Shown here in pieces: positions 34,935-45,759 of a DNA stretch of 64,000 bases; the first letter of the stretch is position 1, and each line of letters opens with the position of its first letter. The position numbers were made by a program, and so were the translations under genes. Source of the stretch: Puccinia triticina (taxonomy: Eukaryota > Basidiomycota > Pucciniomycetes > Pucciniales > Pucciniaceae); the NCBI RefSeq assembly GCF_026914185.1, contig NC_070568.1:1302001-1366000 (forward strand). The letters run 5' to 3'. Under the pieces are notes generated by a model that worked only from the letters and a program-made list of their open reading frames with translations, searched no databases and was not told the origin of the DNA.

Positions 34935-36223
34935 ATGGCGTGAGTCTACATAGCAACCTGAAAACCCCCCCTAGAAGAAGCTCTTGACCGACTATCTTCA
35001 ATCCTGGGTGGGAAACAGTCAAGTCGAGCAGTATACCAACGACCAGCGAGTCCACCACCATCCCAACACTGATGAGAACCATCCCGCACTCTCATCGGTC
35101 CCCTCACTGTCAGTGCAGACAAAGCTTAATCTCTGAGTGACCCGCTCTCGTCTAATCGTCCAAATCACCACAGCCCTGGTCCGGAGTTAGACCCCAAACA
35201 CTACGAACACCACGACCAAGATCTACCTGAGCCGCCGCTCTTCTCCCCCCCAGTTACCAACACCACTTTCGATGATACCAGCTTCGATCGACGCGAGGAT
35301 CTCTCCATCGACTCCATCCAATCCCACTCGAGCCTGGCCGATATCAATGACAAGTCTCACGAAGATCATTCGGCCTCTTTCAACGAGCCACGGAGTTTGT
35401 CTCTCTGACCCTGTATCCTTCTCTTTTTCATTCCTCCTACGTTGGCTGACTGGATATGCACATACTTTCCTTCCTTTCCCAAATATATAAAAAAAGCTCC
35501 TGAATCTATTGCTCCTAGCTTAGATTACGTGCCCTCCATCACTAGCGAATCAGATGCCTTATCAGTCGATCGGGCCAGCCAACCGCCAGAGATCATCTCC
35601 AAAGCCCAGGCCCACGATGTAGACGAGGTAAAAGAGGAGACTCCGGAGGAGCAGCATGTCGACGATCACGCCCTGCCTTCTACCTCAGAGAAACCTGTCT
35701 CGCAACCAAAGTCGCTCGACTCGCCAGCAGAAGCAGTTGAACCACCAAAACCAATCAGCTCTTCCATGGACAAAGAAGAACCGAAAATCGAGGCTGACCA
35801 GCCCCCGGTAACCTCAGAACACCATCCCGACCGCCAAGAAATCCCGCTCCCGGTTTTAAAAGAAGCCCCGCGATCCAAGATCGTCGGCCTCGTCACCAAT
35901 ACCGCGCCAATGTCGGTAGACGAATGGCTGGACATCAGCAGGACCGAATTCCAATTTGCAAGTAAGTCAGACCGCAGTATGTACTGATCTTCACAACGCA
36001 GAGACCTGATCGGTTCCCTCCATCTCCAGTCGGTCTGTTTGCGATCCCATGGTCTTCGCTCGTCATCTTGACCCGATCGGTCAACTTGTTCTGGACTCTC
36101 ATCTTCACCCAGCCGCTCGTCCATCCGATCGCCGGGATCCTGCTCTCGATCATCGCGCCCTCGGTTCTCTACACCAGTCTCGTCGCCCTCCTCATCAGCT
36201 CGGCAGCCCACATTGACTGGTAG
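34935..36223 (+). CDS. Unknown protein with a hydrophobic C-terminal domain (spliced)
   Basis: I do not recognise the family. The ATG at 34935 is followed after five coding bases by an intron, giving MAQVEQYTNDQ. The next exons code an acidic, disordered region (PGPELDPKHYEHHDQ, DDTSFDRREDLSIDS, then DVDEVKEETPEEQHVDDH and a Pro/Glu-rich stretch to about 35900). The last exons code SVDEWLDISRTEFQFA joined to a C-terminal hydrophobic region of two or three segments: LFAIPWSSLVILTRSVNL, PIAGILLSIIAPSVL and TSLVALLISSAAHIDW. It is likely a tail-anchored or hairpin membrane protein with a long soluble N-terminal region. No signal peptide is visible. It has a TATA promoter. Confidence 0.65.
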
Positions 36224-38859
36224 TCTCGCCCATCTCCTCACCCCCTCTCGGTTTTACTTTGTGCCCCTCTTATCTCCGTCTGTGTCCGCAATCGTTTACA
36301 TCCTGCCATCACATTAACCTTTTGGGGTCTTTGTCGGAGGAAACACGTTTTCCATCAAACACATCTTACATCTCCCGACCGTCCTAATCATTCCACCACC
36401 ACCATCACCACCTCTTCTTTTCACAAACAACAAGACAGATGATTCGCATGGCCATTTTGCCCACAAAAACCAGATCGCGTCTAGTTTTTTTTCCTCCTCT
36501 GGTCTACCCAACTTCGCCCACAATGCATCCATCCACCATCCACCAAAAGAAAAAGAAACCCGACGATAGTTACATTCCCTGTCTATACACATGCATACAT
36601 ACACACACTGTGCCCGACAGATTGTAAACGTTTTTATTGTTTGTTTCCCCTCCAGTTAAGATTTTGTGTCATCTTTTTTTAGTCGTTTATGTGTTCATGT
36701 AGACAGAAGAAATATATTTACATGTATTCTTCTTTACTTGCCACCTTCGATCTCCCCAAAGACCGGGAGATGGAAGTCAATCTAGATCAACCCAATCCCG
36801 CATTTTGTTGAACAAGCGTAAGGATAGGATAGGAAATCGCTGAGCACAAAACCCTTGAAGGATGGTGACCCCGGAGTTATTAGATGTGTTATTTATGTAT
36901 GTATGGACTATGACACATTTCGACTCTGTTCACTCTGGGTTAGGTCAAGCAGCTCTGGCCTGGCGGCGGGCCGTCGATCCGGATCGTGTCCAACCCAGCC
37001 CCGAACCCGAACGGCTCGATCGCAGCACGCAAGTCCTCTCACCTATGCCGAGCTCACACCGGCGACCGAACCCAAATTTCGTCCAGGAAGGCCTGCCGCT
37101 GAGTGTGTCTCGGGAATGATGAAGGGCGTGTCCTATGATATCTGCTCTGCTCCGGCTTCTCTCTCCTACTCGGCCATCCTGTGAATCAGCATCTTCCTGC
37201 TAAGCTGGAAAAGTCGTTGCTATATTTCTCAATCCGGGCTTCTGTTATAGTTTCGTTCTCTTGCTCAGACGCGACTGGAAACTTAAGCTGCGACAAAAAA
37301 AACGTTGCAGCTCCAAAGACTCCACCTCACATCCCTTTCATATTCCTAATGGTCCCCAGACTTCCTCAGGGGTCGCCTCTGTTCGTAATCCTAGGTTGAA
37401 ATTTGCTGCCACTCCGGTCTCCTCTTCCCTACTACCCTATCTCTCTCCGAGGATAAAATCTCTCCGGGATACGCATGTCGATGATGTGACCCACGTCGTG
37501 GCCAAGGGCGCCATACGGATGTCAAAAGCTTGGAAGCTGCTGTTATCTGTCCGGCTCCGGGTAACCTTATCCCTTGAGATGTATCCACCGTTCCGATTCG
37601 GTTTTCGACAGGAACTAGGAGGTCCAACTAATCTATTTGACTCGACCGCAAGGCCTCGCCAGCCGGTAATTTCCTTCAGGTACAGGTACAAAAAGTAGGA
37701 CACATGGGAACGTTATGGCTGGAACCCTAGGTTGGTTTGTCAAAAGGATTCTTAAATACAACTCGAGATGGTGGCCACTGTTCAAACGCTCAAAATCAGC
37801 TGAAATCACTTCAGAGCACTCGGTGGAACTTCCGCCGGGTTGGTACGATGCGTTACGATATCTGAGCAATTTCAGTATCTGAGCTACTATGTACATGTAA
37901 CGCGATATCGTTACCAGTGAAAACAGCATTCCGCCAGCGCTAGTAGAGTGTCGGAAGGGTTTCCGCCTTCGGAATACCGGTAGCGTAACGCGGATACTGC
38001 GATAACGGCGATGCCTGAGGGTAAACAGGCCTAAAAGGCAGAAGCCCCCTCGATGTCCACTTGATATCCAGCTCCTCCCAAGCCGGATATCGTAACAGGT
38101 CCAAAAAAGTATTAAAAAAAGTTGAATATATGTATTGGTCCCCGCCGTTAGGGACATCGGTATCGATAACGGGCAAAAGAGCGTTCGGGAAGCAGAACGT
38201 ACCAAAATGCTTAAAGCAGTCATGTCTCCAAGGGCCTGTGTTAATGCGTCTGAAGCATGGAGGAAGAAAATCAAACCGACCACTAAATTTGTTTGGTAAC
38301 CTCATAATAGCCTTTTACGTACTCCCTAGACATTTTCCGGTCTTCTCCTATCAAATGCAATTGGTAGCGTGGCGTCATTCCACCATCCCTCGAGTATATC
38401 ACCAAATCGACCGTCTCGTTTTTGTTCAGATGTTATGCTAGTCCGTCAGTTGTATGCTGCAGACTTGTAATTGTTTTCTTTATCAGCTTCACAGTCATGT
38501 CACAGGTAGTGCAGTATATATACCTGGGGAGTCAACATTTAGGGCTCCGCGCTGCTCAACGCTCTTCGCACTGTGACATCTTGTCCCAGTGACTCTCGTC
38601 ATCGTCCATTCAGAAGACGGCCGTTTCGGCAAACCAAGAATGTCTTAAAAGCTTCGTCGGCGAGGAGGTGCATAAATATATGCCACTTACATGCACAAAA
38701 ATCCAAATTCCCTCCGAGCCCCTTTGTAAAGGCTTATATACTTTCGGACTTCCTAACTCTTAACGCAGAAGCAATGAGACTGCAGTTTTGTACCAGTGCC
38801 ACCAGCCCATTGACCACAAAGAAGAAGACCGATCTGGATAGGGAAGCCAGGAAGGAAAT
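36224..38859. other. Long intergenic region with repeat debris
   Basis: This stretch has no supported gene. At 36310-36640 there is C/A-rich low-complexity sequence downstream of the unknown membrane protein gene. From about 37840 to 38110 the words GATATCGTTAC, GCGTTACGATATC and GTAACGCGATATC recur in both orientations, suggesting the palindromic end of a decayed element. Minus-strand frames across 37390-38310 are open but resemble nothing I know. Confidence 0.4.
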
Positions 38860-39440
38860 TGATAGCATTGAAAGAGCGTTTATTTATACGGACGGGTCCT
38901 CGGAAGAGGGGAAGGGAGGTCCAGCGCCGGACGTAGTCTTATGTAGAGAGATTCAATTCTCGATTGCCCCGCAGGACAATCCGGTGTCCCGGAGTGTGAG
39001 GTGTATTGTTCGACAGCGGATACTGAGAGAGAGGCCAAGCGTAGATGGTGTATTTATCCATGTAGACAGTCGGTCTCTTTGACGAGGAGAAGGGATGTGC
39101 CGCGGGGGTCTTATAGTCCCGAGTAGAGATTACCAACACTCGATGGTGAATGTGGGGTATACGGTGTATTCTTGTCCAGGTAATCCTATTATGTATTAAG
39201 AGAGAAGCCAAGCTTGGACAGTGCATTTATCTATTCGGATAGATTGTTTGACGAGGAGAAGGGATGTGCAGCGGGGGCATGAGAGTGCCTTATATTTCCG
39301 AGTAGAGATATCCAACACTCACTGGTGAATGCGGGGTCTGCAGAGTATATACTTGGATAGCGCACAATTCTACTCCAGAAGTCAGCAGGGTGATATCGGA
39401 TTGCATAGAATCCTTGTCGGCTACTATCATCCGTTAACCA
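38860..39440 (+). mobile_element. Relic of a LINE RNase H domain, first part present three times
   Basis: Around 38875 the plus strand reads ERAFIYTDGSSEEGKGGPA, which fits the RNase H motif (I-TDGS) of fungal Tad/LINE elements. Degenerate copies of the same piece recur at a spacing of about 171 bp near 39045 (VFIHVDSRSL) and 39215 (AFIYSDRLFDEEKGCAAGA), each followed by PSRDYQHS- or PSRDIQHS-like sequence. A later piece, TPEVSRVISDCIESLSATII, resembles the helix further along the domain. Stops and frameshifts make it a relic. A weaker match lies at about 42880-42960. Confidence 0.5.
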
Positions 39441-41107
39441 TGATAAACTTCAAGAATCGCTAACTGGATATGCATGCATCTGCACAGTGTGGGGTCCGGG
39501 GTACAGAGAGATACTTGAGGCCACCGAGGTCCGACGCCGCGGCCAAACATGCATGCTATCTTCCGGAATGACGACCCCGTTATCATCCCGCACGCAAATT
39601 AAACACAATCAAGCCGGTGAAACCGTGAACGCGTGGTAATCAAGTGAAGAAACCCCCGTCAGCTCCATTTCCCTTTATCGCGCCCTTTCGCATCTCCCCT
39701 GCCGATGCCATTTGCCCTCAATGCACAATAAATTAGCTACAATCGATTAATCAAGCTGTACTTCAGGCTACACGCAACTAGGATTTCTATCGCATCGGAA
39801 AGATGTCCGATGCGTGCCGCATCAAAGAAACTTGAACGGAAAGTCCTCAACTTTGGCCTCGAACATGTACTGGTCGGTCAGAAATTGACTCCGAAGGGTC
39901 ATGGAATCTAAAGGAATAAATTCAACTCCAATGTCTGCCTCGAACTCGGACGTCTGCGCAGTGCAACCGTCACAAACCACGCTCACTCAATATCTCATGT
40001 GCCACTGGTCTTTTCGGACCTTTCATGACATTAGATGTTTTCGGAAAGATGCGGCCAATAGCCTGAAACGATCACTTGTATGATTCCGGCTTCTTGTGTT
40101 TGTTTCTCTTTCTCTCCCTCCTCTCATTTCTCTTCTCCGAATCTTTCTGAGTGGTTTCCGTACAGAGTGTGTTGGCTCAGCTCAAGTCCAAACGGGTTAT
40201 ATCTAGCTACTCTAGTCACATTGTACTTACAATCCATCGTGCCCAATGCCATAGGCTATATTGCGCTTAATAAAACCCAAGCCATACCCCTCCGTGAGAG
40301 GAATCTTCTGCCCGCAAAGTGCACACGGAGAGTATGCACCTCAATTTAGGTTTCGTCCTTCTGAGTTGTTATTTTCTCTTTCTATGATAACACCTATTAT
40401 TCCAACGAGACTCTCATTTCTGAATTTTCTTACCTCCAATGCTCAGTAAGCTAGCCTGAAGTAACTGGATTCATTTACGGGGTTGACATTGTGCTCAGGT
40501 TGTTTGTTTCTTTTAAATGTCGACTGCGTTCCTTAAAACTAAGTGTTGATCAATTTATGTCTGACCTTATAGTGTTTCTCATTGTTGAATCTTTAGTCTT
40601 GCACTGGAACTATGTGGGCATGAAAGAGATGTCACAATGAATTTTCTTTTGGTGTGCACTTGGGGATTTTGATCATTTTGAGTTTGCATATAACAACATC
40701 GCTGTAAAATTTTCAGCGCGTATTAAATGGTAATTACATGGAAAAATCTTCTCTTCCAATCTCGAAAGCGTGCAATTCCTAATGTCCAGAGGGGTGCAGG
40801 TATGAGACTATGGGCTATCTCAAGAGAAGATTGTAAAAATGAATGAAACTGTTTGGGGATGGTTTTGATACTACAAGCAAGTTAGAAATAGATCGCAATT
40901 TTATCTCGGGCACTAGTAAGTCGCTGACATTGTTTGATAGACAAAGAAAAGTTTGGATCCTTCCACTCTTGTCTTGCGATTCTTGTGGGCCTCTTTGAAT
41001 TGGTTGACGCGGTCGCTTCGAGTCGAGAATAGGATGGGACGCATTGAAGCTTTGAAGCCAGTCGTTGGCGCGCGAAAACCGAGAAGCTGGGAAATGATTA
41101 TTCCGAC
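39441..41107. other. Intergenic region, no supported gene
   Basis: AT-rich sequence lies between the LINE relic and the unknown gene at 41108-42211. The short frames at 39901-40449 show no family. The right end (40800-41107) is the 3' flank of that gene. Confidence 0.4.
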
Positions 41108-42211
41108 TTAGAGGGCAAGTCCCTCTTGAACCTCGTGAGACGGTTCCTGATATTATCATTCAATAATTAATGGAATTGCGGTCAGTCAGGGTGGAAAGAA
41201 GCAAATAAGAAGACAAAATTAATTATATATACTTACAGCGTCAGCAGGGTAACCACAAGATCCTTCCATACTGGTCATCTGGTCGTTTTGCTCGTTCATC
41301 TCCGCCTCCCATCGCATTTGCAAGCTTCCGAAGAGAGCATCCTGGGCTTGATCTAAGCTTCTCGAAATCTTCTCCACCAACGCAATCGCCTCGAGCTCTT
41401 GTTCGGTTGGAAGATGAGGAGCCAAGTCGATCCCAAGAGCTTCCATATATTCTGGGTCCCAGCCGATCACCGCACCAGTTCCAAGACGCCAGCCTTCTTC
41501 CCACATCGCTTGGTCACTCTTAGCCTTGAATTTGTTTTCTTCAGAAGTCGTGGGTCGGAGCCAGGGACCCGCGGGGTGTGGCCATTGCTTGGCGGACACC
41601 TTCGGAAGTTCGGAGATGCTCGCAGTAGCGCGGTTGGGAACTGCGAGCAATTTATGAGTAAGGATGGGTGGGGTGGGGCGATGAAGAATGTAGATCTGTT
41701 CATCGTCGGGTTTAGTAAGCGTGATCATAGGTAGGTTGACAACAGCTTCTTCAACCTCTGGATATTCGGTAGGCAATCGGCTCTTGCCCAAGCTCAATTT
41801 AAGCTTCATCTTGTTGGATTTAGGAGATTTGGCATCATCCTTAGGAGGCAAGAACAAGACCTCTTCTTGCGGCATCGGTTTCGCCTTTTCTTGTGAATGA
41901 CTAAACTGCACAGCGGTGGGAGAAGACGCGATAGACTCCGTTTCCAAGCTTTGCGGCGCGGTCGCTTGAGTGGGTTCGGGAAGGGGAAGCTCCCCTAACA
42001 TATCTTGAGAGAGTGACGGGCGCAGTGGAGAAGATCTCTCGTAAGGACCGCCTTGCATCTTGAGTAAGTCGGGAGTAGACTGGATCGCACGCTTGAGGTT
42101 GGTCACCAAGTTAGACTTGGTGATCTTGTTAGAAGTCTTGCCGGAAACTCCTTTGAGACGCCTCTTAATAGATTTGAGCAATTCGCCCGCTTTCTGAGGA
42201 GGAGAAAGCAT
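41108..42211 (-). CDS. Unknown polar protein (spliced)
   Basis: No family is recognised. I take the ATG at 42211 (MLSPPQKAGELLKS), just after a good splice acceptor near 42243; an upstream 5' exon is likely but not found. The N-terminus is basic (KSIKRRLKGVSGK). The middle is Ser/Pro-rich with KMKLKLSLGKSRLP. Conserved-looking pieces are PWLRPTTSEENKFKAKSDQ, MWEEGWRLGTGAVIGWDPE and a charged C-terminal helix (LEAIALVEKISRSLDQAQDA). The last coding exon begins after a GTAAGT donor at about 41232 and reads EPSHEVQEGLAL before the stop at 41108. There is no signal peptide or membrane segment. Confidence 0.6.
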
Positions 42212-44387
42212 GCCGGAAAAAGGAGATCGAAGCTGAGCGAGCCTAATAGAGTAATACAAAGACGCACATCAAGGTAAGTCTGGTGGAAGCAAGAAGGGTA
42301 TAGCAGAAGTGATGCCTGCTGCTCACTTGGTGGATATGAAGACTTGGACAAGGATTATTCAAAGCCGGGGTATCGACGAGGGACAAATTCTCAGAAGATT
42401 CGTGGGATGAGCACCCAAGACCTATTTAAAAGTCGGAAGCAGGATTTTAGGGATGGTGCATTCTAGTGGGGTGATTTTTTCGGCCCCCCCTGTTGGACAA
42501 AATTCTAATCACGGATCCGAACGGACAAGATGACTGCCTGGACTAGCTTGGCAAAATAAAATGCTTCCACCAACGCCTACGGTAGAGAGTGTGGTGTGGA
42601 CGGGGGAGAATATCAGGAAAGCTTTTCACAATTGGTGGTAGATTGCAGTCACTAAGAGCTTAAGATATGATGCCCAGTCACGCGAAGAGACAATCAGCAC
42701 TCTAAAGGAAGGTCTCGAGACCAGGTTTGGCTGGTAATGGAACAATCTACGACACGAAGGATTATGTGCTCACCGGACCCGTGACAGCTAATATGTAAGC
42801 AAAAGGAGAAAAAAAAAAAAAACAAGATACGCCATGAGTAATAATAATATTAACCAGATTGGAAAGAAACAAAACCATTTACGGACCTGATGTATTTGGA
42901 TAGACATTTAGATAGGAAAGGGTCTTATGACAAGGAGAGGACGAAATGCAGCGGAGATTAAGTATTTTCTGAATCACCTGCAATAAGATTCATCCATAAT
43001 TTCATCGGCGCTATGGTGCAAGTTCCCTTGAGGACCAGATTACGAAACACCATCTATAGCGTAGTGGGAAGCAGATACCTGGATCAGCTTCAATTGAATT
43101 CCCTCGCAGAGCGCCTGCTATGTTCTTGGCCCCAGAGACGGTACATGAACTACGACAGGAATCGGCTTAGCGGCAAATCCTTGCCGGCGCCATGGATGAT
43201 GACTCATGGATGTGAAGGCTCGCAGGTCGGAAGGTTGCACAAATAACCGAGATCGGGTCTGATCGAAAAAAGATGCCCAACGCTGCATGCACGTGCCGAA
43301 GAACCTCGGCGATTTCGCCCAAAGGATTGCACAAAATTGTCCGAAGGGGCTTATACAACAATCCGGGAAATTGAGTGATCAGGTGCACAGACTCCATAGG
43401 AATGCTGCAAAATCACTGGATTGGGGGGTGACGACAAGACATTTACCAAGTGCTAAGATAACATCCCATCGAGAAAACAGGCCACGTGGGATCACTTCAT
43501 CATGGCTTCTTACCTAACTTTCGTAGCTTAAACTGCTGATGGATGATCACCTTATGTTCACGAGTTGGATCTACGTCCCAGGCTTCTGTGTGGAAATCTA
43601 TTCATAAAATATGTGTTCGAATTTTGCCGCAAGGAGCCCATAGCTTGACGAGACGATCCAGCATTGATGCCGTCAAGTTTCGCCTCATCTTATGGCACTA
43701 TATGTCCGAGCTATGGCCCTGGAAATCTAACTTCCCTGTTCAGAAAGAAAATAACTTGATGGGTTTATCATCTTCATCCTGACACGTACGACTACGACCA
43801 AGCTCCGCCTGCACTAGCTTGTAGGAAATTGTCTCATTTGTACCCAAACTGACAGCCTAATAACCCCCTATAGCACGTGAAGATTGCCGCAGACGGTTTT
43901 TCTTGTGATCAAGATATCATTGCTACATCACCTGCTCCCAGCCAATTGCTGCTGATTGCACTCATGTTGTTTCACGGTTTATCCGAACTTCTAACTTAAC
44001 ACAAGTCCCCCTTGGTGGGAGCGCAGTGGCTGGCGGCGAAGCCGCCCCTCCCTGCGGAGAGCCCTCCGGGCGGGGTCCCCCGGACCCTCCGTTCAAGAGG
44101 CTTAGTTAAGCTAGTCCGAACTTCCAAAATGCTTTTTTATCCCTTGCTGACCTCATCTGACAGCGACGATCAAAGCCCCCGATTGCCTTCGCGGAATCCG
44201 GATGGTCAGTGGCGATTCATATCAGATTTGTTTTTAGTTATATTTGAACCAAAATAATATCTCCCCCGTTTAGTTATATTTGAGCCAAAATAATCTCTCC
44301 TGTGTCAGACAAAATCAAGAGAGCAAATATTTGTTGCATCAGTACGTGCGATCATATACTGTTATTTCAACAGGCCAATACCCGAAA
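42212..44387. other. Intergenic region with relics and a GC-palindrome cluster
   Basis: No gene is supported. At 42880-42960 a segment resembles the LINE RNase H relic further left (GACAAGGAGAGGACGAAATG against GACGAGGAGAAGGGATGTG). At 44020-44095 a GC-rich island holds packed small hairpins (GGCGGC-GAA-GCCGCC and TCCGGG / CCCGGA) in otherwise AT-rich sequence. A 40-base segment ending near 44255 is repeated just after it (TTTAGTTATATTTGA-CCAAAATAAT). Confidence 0.45.
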
Positions 44388-44466
44388 TCCGTGTTAGTAT
44401 ATCGGCTAGTATGACCGCCTTTCAAGCTGGGGCGCGGTAGAGACGGGTTCGATTCCCGTACGCGGA
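44388..44466 (+). tRNA. tRNA-Glu(UUC) with a short intron
   Basis: The 79-nt sequence folds as a tRNA. Acceptor arms are TCCGTGT and ACGCGGA. The D region contains GTATATCGGCTAGTAT. The anticodon stem is ACCGC paired with GCGGT. The T arm is ACGGG-TTCGATT-CCCGT. The anticodon loop CT-TTC-A gives anticodon UUC. Between position 37 (A) and 38 (C) sit eight extra bases, AGCTGGGG, at the canonical place of nuclear tRNA introns. A and B boxes are intact and a T run (TATTTTT) follows at 44469. Confidence 0.82.
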
Positions 44467-45759
44467 AATATTTTTGGGTATCGTGTAAACGTGCCTGCGA
44501 AGGAAACAACACACTTTTTGTCGCCTCCTGCGGCCTGACGCTGCATGGGCAGTGTTTCTTTGCGCTGGTTCTTCACTTGGCAGTCACTCCCCAAGTTCCT
44601 CTGTATTCGGAGGGGCAAGGACCCTCCCTCTGGTCGGTGCAATGCGGCGTGTTTTACACTCCGTCCGGGATGTCAGCACGAGAAATATGACTGGAGTCCG
44701 AGCCGGACCCAAAGTCTCTCGCAAAGAGTCCCATTGGAGTGCTTCTGGGGAGAGACAGAGGCGAGCAGCACCTCCAACCATCTGCTCAATGCGTCCCTGA
44801 GTGAAAAACACGTGATGTTTTATTCTGCCACAAGTTTCCCAGTGGGTTTGGAAAGCGTTATACCGGCAGGAGTCTAGCTCAAGGATTGTTCCTGTAAGTT
44901 CTCTATGTACTGCGCAGATTCTAGGGATGGACTCGTTGCAGTCAAAATAGTCCTTAATCCGAGACCGCCAAATCATCCAAGTCCCTTTATGTTCTCCTGC
45001 TACATATGTCTGCCTCACCCCTAAAAACCAAGTACCCATTTAGACACGTCAGCGAAAGAATGTGTAACCCTTAAAAGCTCAACTACATTTGCGCACGGCA
45101 TTATGTATAAGATATATACACTCACAAGATAAAATCTAGGATATTGAAGCAACATATAAGGTATATTTATAGGATAACATTAATCTGATTTTCTTCATTT
45201 TTTTTGTCAGTCAGTCGGTTGGTTTTGGATCTCTGGGAACTGTAACAATCAAATAAATAAAAATCTTGGTGGAAAAGGGACATGAAAGGAAGTGTTCAAA
45301 TGGATATAATCAGAAGCGATGTCGTTCTTTTCTATGGATTTTTGTTCTTTGTTTTGTCTGTGTTGTGGTGGAGGAAGTGTCTCTCTTTGTTTTGTTTGAG
45401 GCATTTAGTTCATGCGAGTGAAAAAATAAAGAGAAAGAGAAGTAGGAGGGAAGAGTCGAACGACAGATCGATCGGTTCACCTTGAACATATTAACAAAGA
45501 AAAGGAGGAAGGAGTGACGTTGAAAAGAGAGAGGGTTGAGAGCCGACTGAGAGATGTTTTTTTTTTTTTTTGGACGGCTGGGCCGACCGGATGGACCGGA
45601 GGGAGCAGAGTAAGATGAGCAGAGGTGAAGAAGGACACGAGGGGGTTCAAGAACGATGGAAGAAACAGGGTGGCGACTTAAGGGATGGCTCGAGAGAGAG
45701 AAGAGGGGGGGATAGGGAAGGAATGGGAAGTGAAGTTAGGCGGCGGTTGGGAAGGTTCT
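44467..45759. other. Intergenic region, one unexplained open frame
   Basis: A minus-strand frame with a true ATG at 45039 runs 151 codons to 44584 (begins MGTWFLGVRQTYVAG, contains GTWMIWRSRIKDYF). It resembles no family I know and may be a transposon fragment. The remainder (45040-45759) is AT-rich and then purine-rich 3' flank of the SET5-like gene, with an 18-base T tract near 45555-45572. Confidence 0.4.

Noticed and set aside
44406..44642. Minus-strand open frame over the tRNA
   Set aside because: It overlaps a well-folded tRNA-Glu gene and has no family resemblance.
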